Assembly: GCF_035818475.1 (NCBI RefSeq)
Contig: NZ_JAYMGV010000001.1
Span: forward strand, 124,001 to 188,000
DNA from: Cognatitamlana sp035818475
GTDB lineage: Bacteria; Bacteroidota; Bacteroidia; Flavobacteriales; Flavobacteriaceae
Direction: 5' to 3'
DNA: 64,000 nt
Position numbers and translations under genes: made by a program. Of the stretch, positions 27,869-35,716 are shown piece by piece (the stretch's first letter is position 1; the number at the start of each line of letters is the position of its first letter). The notes beneath the pieces are model-generated. The model did no database searches. It was not told the DNA's origin and saw nothing but the letters and a program-made list of their open reading frames with translations.

Positions 27869-28777
27869 TTACCAAAGGTTTTTAGGGTATATTTTACGTT
27901 CTTTAAGTTGCCCGATGGCGCTCTGAACAATACTTTTGTCTTCTTTATAGGTCACTCCAAACCATTTGGCATCTGATTTTAAAACTTCTACAGTTGCCTT
28001 ACCTGACCTTAAAATTTCATTGACTATAGAAGGTAAATAAAACTCTGCCTTTATATTGGCTTTATTCGCTTCCAAAAATTGGAGAAATAATTCCCCACCA
28101 AACTCAAAACATTTAGGTGTAAAGCCCCAAAAGTTCATAGAAACTACAGTATTTTCGTGTATCGGAACAAATGCGCCGTCCTCATTTTTCCGCATTAGCT
28201 TCCCCGCTATCTTTTCTATATGTGTTCTCTCTGTAACATCAACCAAATACCCCTTTTCATCTACCTGACATTCTCCTCGAGACACAAAACCATGATCTGA
28301 AACCGTATTTTTCAACAAATAGGCCATGGTACTAAACTGATAAGCATTCTTATCCGTCTTCATTAACCATTTTGCCATAACATGAAACGCTTCTTTTCCA
28401 TAAAAATCATCGGCATTAATAATAGCAAAGTTCTCCTTTACCACATCTTTAGCCATTAAAAGCGCATGACCTGTTCCCCATGGTTTTGTTCTTTCCGGAT
28501 TAAAATAGGCTTCCGGCACATTTTCCAGTTCCTGGTATACATAATCCACCTCTGCTTTACCTTCCAGTTTTTTATTAAAAATAGCTTTAAACTCCTTTTC
28601 AAAACTTTTGCGAATGATAAAAACAAATTTTCCAAATCCTGCCTGTAAGGCATCATAAATGGAAAAATCAATTATCGTATCGCCTTCCGGAGTGAAGGCA
28701 TCTATCTGTTTTAAACCGCCATAACGGCTCCCCATACCTGCTGCTAATACTACTAATGTTGGTTTCAGATTACTCAT
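27869..28777 (-). CDS. Sugar-1-phosphate nucleotidyltransferase
   Basis: A 302-residue NTP-transferase (GT-A-like Rossmann fold). The N-terminal signature is L-V-V-L-A-A-G-M-G-S-R-Y-G-G-L-K-Q, and the second metal/sugar motif is I-I-N-A-D-D-F-Y-G near 130. It attaches a nucleotide to a hexose-1-phosphate. Given the adjacent NahK-like kinase, N-acetylhexosamine-1-phosphate is the likely acceptor. It is the first gene of the amino-sugar operon. The promoter region carries a TAnnTTTG -7 box and a LacI-type operator over the -33 position. Confidence 0.85.
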   Translation of the reverse strand: MSNLKPTLVVLAAGMGSRYGGLKQIDAFTPEGDTIIDFSIYDALQAGFGKFVFIIRKSFEKEFKAIFNKKLEGKAEVDYVYQELENVPEAYFNPERTKPWGTGHALLMAKDVVKENFAIINADDFYGKEAFHVMAKWLMKTDKNAYQFSTMAYLLKNTVSDHGFVSRGECQVDEKGYLVDVTERTHIEKIAGKLMRKNEDGAFVPIHENTVVSMNFWGFTPKCFEFGGELFLQFLEANKANIKAEFYLPSIVNEILRSGKATVEVLKSDAKWFGVTYKEDKSIVQSAIGQLKERKIYPKNLW

Positions 28778-28795
28778 TTCATGTCAATTATGGTA

Positions 28796-28803
28796 CAAAT
28801 ATA
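28796..28803 (-). promoter_or_regulatory. -7 box of the amino-sugar operon
   Basis: The minus strand reads TATATTTG, a full match to TAnnTTTG, 18 bases before the nucleotidyltransferase ATG. The operator at 28820-28833 would cover the -33 region. Confidence 0.6.
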
Positions 28804-28819
28804 AGCTTTTTTTTTAAAA

Positions 28820-28833
28820 TGTGCTCGAACACA
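28820..28833. promoter_or_regulatory. LacI-type operator O1 of the amino-sugar locus
   Basis: TGTGCTCGAACACA is a CG-centred near-palindrome in the divergent promoter region. It differs at a single base from the operator TGTGCACGAACACA at 9982-9995 of the hexuronate locus. Confidence 0.6.
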
Positions 28834-28841
28834 CAATAAAA

Positions 28842-28877
28842 TGTTATCGAGCACACGAAATAATGTGCTCGATAACA
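28842..28877. promoter_or_regulatory. Paired operators O2 and O3 in a large inverted repeat
   Basis: TGTTATCGAGCACA (28842-28855) and its exact reverse complement TGTGCTCGATAACA (28864-28877) face each other across 8 bases. Each is itself a CG-centred LacI-type near-palindrome. They lie just upstream of the plus-strand -7 box of the regulator, fitting autoregulation together with control of the divergent operon. Confidence 0.6.
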
Positions 28878-28905
28878 TTTATATGGTATTCTATTTGTAT
28901 TTAGT

Positions 28906-28913
28906 TATATTTG
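28906..28913 (+). promoter_or_regulatory. -7 box of the second lacI gene
   Basis: TATATTTG is a full match to TAnnTTTG and ends 5 bases before the ATG at 28919. A transcript starting about six bases downstream would have almost no leader. Confidence 0.5.
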
Positions 28914-28918
28914 CCTTT

Positions 28919-29965
28919 ATGATAAAAAAGTATACCATTAAGGATATTGCTGAAATGGCCGGGGTATCAAAAGGCACTGTTGACAGGGTTCTGCATAAAA
29001 GGGGAAAGGTCTCGGATACGGCATTAAAAAAAGTAACTGAAATACTTAAGGATATTGATTATAAGCCTAACCCCATTGCCAAAAATTTAAAGACTAATAA
29101 AATTTATCGTTTATGTATTCTTTTTCCGGTCTCTCATAAAGATTCGTATTGGGCTCCTTGTTTGGATGCCGTAAAGGAGTTTGAAGACCATTATCAGGCT
29201 TTAGGTATTAAAACTGAAGAATACAGGTATGACCCGTCTTCACCTAAATCTTTTACTGAAAAAGCTTTAGAGTTAATTGAAACCGGCCCGGATGCTATTT
29301 TAATGGCCCCCCTGTTTTTTAACGAAGCACAGGAAATTTCTAAAATGTGCCATGAACAGAATATTATAATTTCTACTTTTAATAACATTATAAAAAAAGA
29401 AGGGTTTTCCAATTATATAGGACAGGATCTTTTTAAAAGCGGACGAACAGCTGCAAAACTTCTGGACACATTACTCGGAAAAGGCCATATTGCCATTGTG
29501 CATATTGATGAAATGGTGCATAATGCCACACATATGCAACAAAAAGAAAGAGGGTTTAAAAGCTATTTCAGTGATCGTAGTACTACTAATTATAAAATAT
29601 CTACCATTAGTATTGACAAATACTTAAAGTTTGATGGTAACGAATCTTTAGAGACTTATTTTAATAAGCACCCTGATATTAAAGGCGTCTTTGTAACTAC
29701 ATCTAAAACCTATGCTATTGCTGAATTTAAAAAGGCCCACAACAAACATTTAAAGATTGTAGGATATGATTTAGTTGATAAAAATATTGGTTTTTTAAAA
29801 GCAGGACACATTGATTTTCTGATCAACCAAAACCCTAAAAAACAAGCCTTTACTGGCCTAAGTACTTTGGCCGAACATTTATTGTTTGATAAGGAAATCT
29901 CCAAACGGATTTTACTTCCTATTGATATTATAAACTCCGAAAATTACGAACAGTATTTAGAATAA
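28919..29965 (+). CDS. LacI-family transcriptional regulator of the amino-sugar operon
   Basis: A 348-residue regulator from the chosen ATG. The LacI helix-turn-helix is Y-T-I-K-D-I-A-E-M-A-G-V-S-K-G-T-V-D-R-V-L (about 4-24), the hinge has N-P-I-A-K-N-L-K near 50, and an effector domain follows. The frame is open back to 28841, but that stretch runs through the operators and the -7 box and would add a hydrophobic tail before the HTH, so 28919 is preferred. It is divergent from the nucleotidyltransferase-led operon, with three operator-like sites between. It is a paralogue of the regulator at 10090, with the same recognition-helix pattern. Confidence 0.9.
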   Translation: MIKKYTIKDIAEMAGVSKGTVDRVLHKRGKVSDTALKKVTEILKDIDYKPNPIAKNLKTNKIYRLCILFPVSHKDSYWAPCLDAVKEFEDHYQALGIKTEEYRYDPSSPKSFTEKALELIETGPDAILMAPLFFNEAQEISKMCHEQNIIISTFNNIIKKEGFSNYIGQDLFKSGRTAAKLLDTLLGKGHIAIVHIDEMVHNATHMQQKERGFKSYFSDRSTTNYKISTISIDKYLKFDGNESLETYFNKHPDIKGVFVTTSKTYAIAEFKKAHNKHLKIVGYDLVDKNIGFLKAGHIDFLINQNPKKQAFTGLSTLAEHLLFDKEISKRILLPIDIINSENYEQYLE

Positions 29966-30107
29966 ATTTTTCAATTAAACAGGCTTGTTTTCTGATATCA
30001 TTGGTATTACTATCGTAATTTTTATTTGTGCTTTCCCTAATTTATTTAACTGAATGACTTTTTAACTACTTATACCTTATCAGCATTAATTATAACTCTT
30101 CTTAAAA

Positions 30108-33029
30108 TTAGCTTATAATAAGTTTATGAATATAGCTTCTATTTCTTGTACATAGCTTTAGAAAGTACAATCCATTTTTTAATCCATTGGGTAAAATGAT
30201 TTCTTCAGGTGATTGAAATAAGCTTAAATTCTTTTGATAGATTATTTGTCCTGTAGTATTTGTTATGGAGCTTTTTACATTAAGGTTATTCAACTGCCCT
30301 GCATTAAGATATAACCTAGTCTTTACCGGATTAGGATATACAAGTATATCTTCATCTTCAATGGTTTCTAAGCCTAAACTGGGTAATATTTCAATGCTAA
30401 AGTCTTTTATTGATGCATTTTCAAATGTACCGTGAGGGGTTAGAATACCACATGGAGTATCCGGAATTGCTAAATCTTCGTAGGTCCAGGCATCTCCTGT
30501 TACAATTCTCATCTTATGGATTCCTAGAGTTGCATCATCTGGAACTGTAACGCTTAATGTATATGTTGGTGTTGTACCTTCAACAACTTTTTCAGGACTG
30601 AGTGGTGTTAAGCGTTCTCCAAGGTCATCAAAATCATCATCTCCATTCCAATCTATCCAAACTATAGATCGTGACCAGCCATTTGAATTGGTTACCGACA
30701 AGTCAAATGTACCTGACTGTGATATAGCAATTTTTTCCTCGCTTAAAGAATAATTATCAACACCGTTTACACCTGAATAATGGATATTTATATGCCCGTT
30801 TGTTGTTATCACCGTATTTGCATTATAATCTCCACTGCCTGTTATGCTGCAATACGAGTCTAAGATTTCAATGTCAAAATCTATCGTACTGGTTTTATTA
30901 TTTGTACCACAGGTCACAGGTTCAGGTTCTAAAGCATCCCTTACCTGGATTCTCATCCTCTTAACGTCTTGGGAAATATTTGAAGGAACGGTAACCGGGA
31001 TACTATATGATATGGCATTGTTACATGATCCCGCAACACCTCCACTAAATACCATTTCGCCGGTATCCTGAAAATCTTCGTCATTATTCCAATCTATCCA
31101 TACTTTAACCCGAGCACAATTTGATAAGGCTGAATTCTCCAGATTCAGAGTAAAAGTTTCACCAGGAAGTATACTTACCTTAGAGCTAGTATGGTAGTCA
31201 TATCCGGTATCAGGATATTGACCTGCATTAAAATTAATGTTTTGCACACCACCGGCAGAGGTCAAAGATTTTATATAACAACCCTTATCTACCCCTCCGT
31301 TCACTTTGCAGTATCCAAACGTTCCCAAAGCTATATTCTTCAAGGCCTGTTGCCCTCTTATTACCAGCTGTTCAGCTCTTAAACCACTTGTTTTGCCAAA
31401 ATCACCAATAATGGCATTTAGTTTGTTTAATTGATCCCTCTCATATGGATGAGATGCTCCCTCCAGTGAAGCCCTGACAATTTTAAGCTTTTCATAATCT
31501 TGAATCCCGTTCCTTAGCATTTCAAAACGAATACTTGAAAGTATTTCTGAGGGATTAAGATTTGAAGCTCTGTATATCATTGAAAAATCACCAGCCGTGT
31601 GGGGCCCATCTCTGGCATCAAACGGATCGGTCAAACTCCAATAATCAAAAGCCCATCTTAAATAACCATCATAATCTTCTTTAAAAGCATGCCAGCCCAT
31701 CCAGGTCATTTCCGCCGGACTATTTTCCGGCGTCACATAATTATTAGGGTTTGTCTGCGTACAACTGGTATAAAATGTTGAAATCTTATCGGTGCTAATA
31801 CCAGTATTGGAAGCATCTTCTAATATCCCGGACAAATCATAAAAATTAGCTTTGGAAGCATTGGATAAGCTATGAGAATAAGCTATTCCCAATTTCCAAT
31901 TTGAATTATGTCCATGAACAGCTGAAACCACATTGAGTAGTTTTGATTCTTCAACCTCATCTAAATACAAAACGGTTTTATCAAACCAGTCTTTAGCATC
32001 CAAAAAGGCTTTAAAGGCGGTTAAAAAATGATCCCACCTTGTTTGATATTCTAAGGATCCTAATGAAGCGCTTAAGTTCTTCATTGCCCCCGAGACTTCA
32101 TCAAAATATGGAATTATAGTTTCATTCCAACCAACGGGAGAAAAACAATCTATTTGTTTAGTAATACCCCATGACATTAGGGTACTCACATACTTATCAA
32201 AGGCCGTAAAATCATATACCCAGGTACCATCAGTCTTCTTAGTCCATTTTATCATGGATTCTCCTCCAAGAGCACCATCTTTTATGTAAGCCGTTATGGC
32301 CTTTTGCCCGGTATTGGCAAGAAGTTTATATCCTGGTTCCAAAAGAGCTAAATGCTCATCGGACCACATAGCAACCGGATTGTCTGAATGTGCAGCATTA
32401 TAAATGTTCAGAATGTTGACCGGAAATTGCCATATGTCCAAATGAAAGCTCCAATCCTCAACATCTGGTAAGGTGTAATTTACAACCTGTAAACTTATAT
32501 TAAACACTAAAGGGCTGGAAGCACCGGTTACAGTGATTGTCCCTGTATATGTTCCAGGCACAGTAACTTTGGGGACATCAATGGTTAGCCAAATTTTTAA
32601 TGGGTCTGTTGAGTCTATTGATCTTACAACATCTTCAGAAAGCGCATCGGCAATTTCAACAAATGATGGATGTGTAGGATATTCAGAACAGCTTTTGGCC
32701 TTAGGGTCACCCTTTATATAGGTACCAAACCTCAATGATATATTTGACTGGTCAACCTGATATCCTCCATTAACTAAGTTACTAATATTATACCCCAACC
32801 CATTAATGGTTTCATTTGTCCATAGCACCATCTGCTTATGAATACGCTCTCCTTTCCATGCCACAACATCCCAGGTTTGATTTATATTCCCTGTAAAAGT
32901 TTCACTTTTTTGGTAGCGTTTAAATTTAGATTCAAATGATCCTTGTAATGTTTGAGAAAAAGAAATAAATTTTAGTAATAAGAAAGCCAGTAAAAATAAA
33001 TATTTCATTTCTTTAAGTTTTATATTCAT
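30108..33029 (-). CDS. Secreted GH123-like (DUF4091) protein with GEVED domains and T9SS tail
   Basis: A 973-residue secreted protein. The signal peptide ends near S-F-S-Q (about 26); the ATG at 33008, seven codons in, is an alternative start with AAAGAA before it. Residues about 190-600 are a GH123/DUF4091 catalytic module, with adjacent Asp-Glu in V-L-Y-L-D-E-V-E-E (Asp357/Glu358). In GH123 beta-N-acetylgalactosaminidases such a D-E pair works by substrate-assisted catalysis through the N-acetyl group. Two GEVED-like domains follow (about 620-725 and 735-870). A type IX secretion sorting domain (V-Y-P-N-P-V-K near 905) ends the protein. It is probably exported to the surface or medium. Its exact substrate is not known. 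Confidence 0.83.
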   Translation of the reverse strand: MNIKLKEMKYLFLLAFLLLKFISFSQTLQGSFESKFKRYQKSETFTGNINQTWDVVAWKGERIHKQMVLWTNETINGLGYNISNLVNGGYQVDQSNISLRFGTYIKGDPKAKSCSEYPTHPSFVEIADALSEDVVRSIDSTDPLKIWLTIDVPKVTVPGTYTGTITVTGASSPLVFNISLQVVNYTLPDVEDWSFHLDIWQFPVNILNIYNAAHSDNPVAMWSDEHLALLEPGYKLLANTGQKAITAYIKDGALGGESMIKWTKKTDGTWVYDFTAFDKYVSTLMSWGITKQIDCFSPVGWNETIIPYFDEVSGAMKNLSASLGSLEYQTRWDHFLTAFKAFLDAKDWFDKTVLYLDEVEESKLLNVVSAVHGHNSNWKLGIAYSHSLSNASKANFYDLSGILEDASNTGISTDKISTFYTSCTQTNPNNYVTPENSPAEMTWMGWHAFKEDYDGYLRWAFDYWSLTDPFDARDGPHTAGDFSMIYRASNLNPSEILSSIRFEMLRNGIQDYEKLKIVRASLEGASHPYERDQLNKLNAIIGDFGKTSGLRAEQLVIRGQQALKNIALGTFGYCKVNGGVDKGCYIKSLTSAGGVQNINFNAGQYPDTGYDYHTSSKVSILPGETFTLNLENSALSNCARVKVWIDWNNDEDFQDTGEMVFSGGVAGSCNNAISYSIPVTVPSNISQDVKRMRIQVRDALEPEPVTCGTNNKTSTIDFDIEILDSYCSITGSGDYNANTVITTNGHINIHYSGVNGVDNYSLSEEKIAISQSGTFDLSVTNSNGWSRSIVWIDWNGDDDFDDLGERLTPLSPEKVVEGTTPTYTLSVTVPDDATLGIHKMRIVTGDAWTYEDLAIPDTPCGILTPHGTFENASIKDFSIEILPSLGLETIEDEDILVYPNPVKTRLYLNAGQLNNLNVKSSITNTTGQIIYQKNLSLFQSPEEIILPNGLKNGLYFLKLCTRNRSYIHKLIIS

Positions 33030-33120
33030 AGCACATATGATTTATACTAAGAGTCTATTATTTATGTGTAAAACCAATTGATCTGAATAAAACCATAGTT
33101 ATTTCAATCTCTGATCTAAA

Positions 33121-33136
33121 GGAGGTATTTTCGTAA
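33121..33136. promoter_or_regulatory. Candidate HTCS-binding site B upstream of the GEVED-GH123 gene
   Basis: GGAGGTATTTTCGTAA, about 95-130 bases before the gene start. It shares the TTTTCGTA core and upstream G-rich half with sites at 17475 and 35159. Confidence 0.4.
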
Positions 33137-33165
33137 TGAAAAGTACCATCTAAAACTTAGGAAGA

Positions 33166-35097
33166 TTAATAATCTACTATCAACATATCACGAGACAATA
33201 ATAAATCTTCAGCGTTTTTAAATCTACCATCCTGATACCTGGTAGCAAGCTCAATAGCTTTTTGGAGAGAATCTTTAGGCACACTCCCTTTTTCTTTCAT
33301 ACTCCTAAACAATTCATAATCTTCAATCCCTTCTTTTAATAATTCCCATCTAATACTTGAAACGGGGCCATTTTTACCCGGATAAATTTGATAATCATCT
33401 CCTTGTGTATGTATAAATACCGGTGTTTTAAAAGGAGCTTTGGTCCAGTTATTAAATGCCCACCGTAAATAACCATCGGTATGGTATTTTAATGCCAACC
33501 ATGGAATCATTTGCCCTTCTATTGCCGGAGAGTATGTTAAGGTATTAGGGTGGGCCGGTTCGGCGCATAAATAAAAGGTTGTTGTTTTGCCTTGCTCCTT
33601 TCTTTTTTGAATGGTTGGTAAAACATCCACTACAGCTCTTTTTTCTAAAGGTTGCCCCGGAAAAAACATATAAGATATTGAAAAGTTGTTTGAATGTTCT
33701 CCAACTTCAGGGTGCCCGGATATCACTGTTTTACTCAAAAACTCCGGAGTTGCATTTGCTATAATATCATGTATGATTTTCATTTGCTCTTCCGGCTTCT
33801 CATCAAAAGCCAGGTATGTTCTTTCAAAAATGCCTTTTCCCTTAAGGTGTTTAGAAAAAGACTTAAGAAATGCAGACCATACTTTTCTATAAGCCTTGTC
33901 TTCAATATTTAAAGTTAAAACTTTGTTTTGCTGATCTGTCTCATCAAAATAATGTATTTTTTGCCCCGTATGAAATGGCGTCATTGAAAAAGCATTGATC
34001 TGTCCGCCAATTCCAGTTTTTGAGGCCAAATCAACATACTTGTCAAAAATTTGATAATCAAACTTCCATGTGCCATTTTCTTCTTTAAACCAACTCACCA
34101 TGCTTTTATAACCATAAGCTATTTGTGACCTGGTCTTACCTCCTATCCATGGCTTATGCCAGGGTTCGTGCGTAATTGTGGTGGTTATATTTTTACCTCC
34201 TCTTGAGGCATATTCCTTTAAATAAACTTCTATGAATTTCCAATGTTTATCAGACCAATGGTTTACCTTATAAAATTCGGCAATAGCACTTGGATTAACC
34301 CACATATCCAAATGAAACTTATAATTTAAAGGATCCGGGATTTCTTTATTCAAAACAGTTAATTTCAAAGGATATGAGACCTGACCAAATTCATTTGTAG
34401 ATAAAAGTATTTTACCTATATAGGTGCCTGGTTTGGTTTTTTTAGGAACTTTTATAGTCAGCCATATGGGTTGAGCTCTGTAAGCCGGAACATCTACCTC
34501 TGAAAGTTCCACTAAAGGGTCTCCAACAATGTTTGGGGCCATATTTCCTGATGTGCCCTCACCAACAATCTCTTCCAGTTTGGGAGACCAAACATATTCA
34601 CTTCTGGATTTTTCAACCGGCAGATACTTGACATACCTAACCCTGATATTTTCTTTAGATATAGTTTTTCCCTCCAGACCTTTTAAGTCCTCTATTTGCA
34701 ATTTTACACCGTGTATATCCCTTTCTGCTCCCAAAGCAATTTGAGCAGAAATCTGCTCGTTTATTACCGCTGTTAGTGCCATGGTTTGGCCTTTGGCTAC
34801 CGGAACAATCATAAAATCTTTTAAGGCTTGGTTTTCCTCTAATTCCTCATCCGTATATTTCCTTGGAAACCTAGGGACCCTTATCAATGAAGATGTTTTA
34901 AAATTGTTGGTCGGGATCCAAACGTTAAGTCCCTCTATTGGAAAAGCCTCATCTACATTCATTTTGAGCCATTCGGGCACTTCTGCAATATCATCAAGGA
35001 TGTTTTGAGCATATTCATAGTCTTCTGTCTTTCTGCCAAAGCAACTTATAAAAAGTAATACCAGTCCAAACAAAAATATTTTTTTTAAATCCATCAT
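33166..35097 (-). CDS. GH123-like (DUF4091) lipoprotein
   Basis: A 643-residue protein from the ATG at 35097 (preceded by AGAAAG); the frame is open to a GTG at 35127. The lipobox is L-L-F-I-S-C. A beta-rich N-terminal domain covers about 40-250, followed by a TIM-barrel-like DUF4091/GH123 catalytic domain with the Asp-Glu pair in Y-L-A-F-D-E-K-P-E-E (about 432-433). The late H-T-D-G-Y-L-R-W-A-F-N-N-W segment is shared with the neighbour as Y-D-G-Y-L-R-W-A-F-D-Y-W. Family members release N-acetylgalactosamine or related sugars. It stands upstream of the longer paralogue (about 137 bases apart), and each has its own copy of the TTTTCGTA motif. Confidence 0.83.
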   Translation of the reverse strand: MMDLKKIFLFGLVLLFISCFGRKTEDYEYAQNILDDIAEVPEWLKMNVDEAFPIEGLNVWIPTNNFKTSSLIRVPRFPRKYTDEELEENQALKDFMIVPVAKGQTMALTAVINEQISAQIALGAERDIHGVKLQIEDLKGLEGKTISKENIRVRYVKYLPVEKSRSEYVWSPKLEEIVGEGTSGNMAPNIVGDPLVELSEVDVPAYRAQPIWLTIKVPKKTKPGTYIGKILLSTNEFGQVSYPLKLTVLNKEIPDPLNYKFHLDMWVNPSAIAEFYKVNHWSDKHWKFIEVYLKEYASRGGKNITTTITHEPWHKPWIGGKTRSQIAYGYKSMVSWFKEENGTWKFDYQIFDKYVDLASKTGIGGQINAFSMTPFHTGQKIHYFDETDQQNKVLTLNIEDKAYRKVWSAFLKSFSKHLKGKGIFERTYLAFDEKPEEQMKIIHDIIANATPEFLSKTVISGHPEVGEHSNNFSISYMFFPGQPLEKRAVVDVLPTIQKRKEQGKTTTFYLCAEPAHPNTLTYSPAIEGQMIPWLALKYHTDGYLRWAFNNWTKAPFKTPVFIHTQGDDYQIYPGKNGPVSSIRWELLKEGIEDYELFRSMKEKGSVPKDSLQKAIELATRYQDGRFKNAEDLLLSRDMLIVDY

Positions 35098-35158
35098 CTT
35101 TCTATATAGCGTGTAAAAATTTGTCACCCCAAATTAAGTCCATAAGATTGATATTGAA

Positions 35159-35174
35159 GGCTCGGGTTTTCGTA
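35159..35174. promoter_or_regulatory. Candidate HTCS-binding site C upstream of the GH123 lipoprotein gene
   Basis: GGCTCGGGTTTTCGTA, about 65-80 bases before the chosen ATG. This is the third copy of the G-rich half plus TTTTCGTA motif. Confidence 0.4.
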
Positions 35175-35716
35175 TAAGAAGTGTGGTATTTTTATTTGAA
35201 GCCTATTATTTCATTGCTATTAAACTAAACGAAGGATTTACAAAAAATAAATACGAATAGCACATATCCTTTTAAATTTCAAATCTTTACAACAGAACAC
35301 AAACCTGATATGTGCATTAATATGTATGAATTTAAGTCTTAAAGAAATTATGGAATTGATATAACCGTTCTTTTCTTTTGGTAAGTGATGTATTACCCAT
35401 AAAGCACAATTTTTGCCTTGATCTCAAAATATTCTATACTTAATAATCATAAAAAAAGAGTTTCAATTTCTCGAAAGCTTTGTCTTTACTAGTAGAGCGT
35501 GCAGAAAAAATATAGAACCAAACGCTAATTGAAGAATTGGAAAAATTTGATTCAATATTTGAAACTTTGACCACTTAATTTAGAATTAACCACCACACAA
35601 GAGGATTCTTTTTAATGTTGACTTAAGAACAATTGCTACAAGTTAAAAACGAAAGGCTTTCAGTACTGAAAGCCTTTTGTTACATATGATTAATCTATAA
35701 ATACTAAATTATTGCC
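35175..35716. other. Intergenic stretch with a degenerate reading frame
   Basis: Between the GH123 lipoprotein and the LRR gene there is no intact gene. A short plus-strand frame around 35455-35578 (K-A-L-S-L-L-V-E-R-A-E-K-I, stop, N-Q-T-L-I-E-E-L-E-K-F-D) reads like coding sequence broken by one stop, perhaps a relic of a mobile gene. A strong bidirectional terminator lies at 35652-35678. Otherwise I see nothing. Confidence 0.3.
35652..35678. terminator. Bidirectional intrinsic terminator
   Basis: A perfect 26-base palindrome with arms AAAGGCTTTCAG/CTGAAAGCCTTT and T-rich sequence on both sides (TTTTGTTAC to the right; TTTCGTTTTT on the minus strand). It lies about 40 bases past the LRR gene stop. 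Confidence 0.75.

Noticed and set aside
28841..28918. Longer N-terminus for the second LacI regulator
   Set aside because: The extension runs through operators and the -7 box and would put a hydrophobic tail before the DNA-binding domain.
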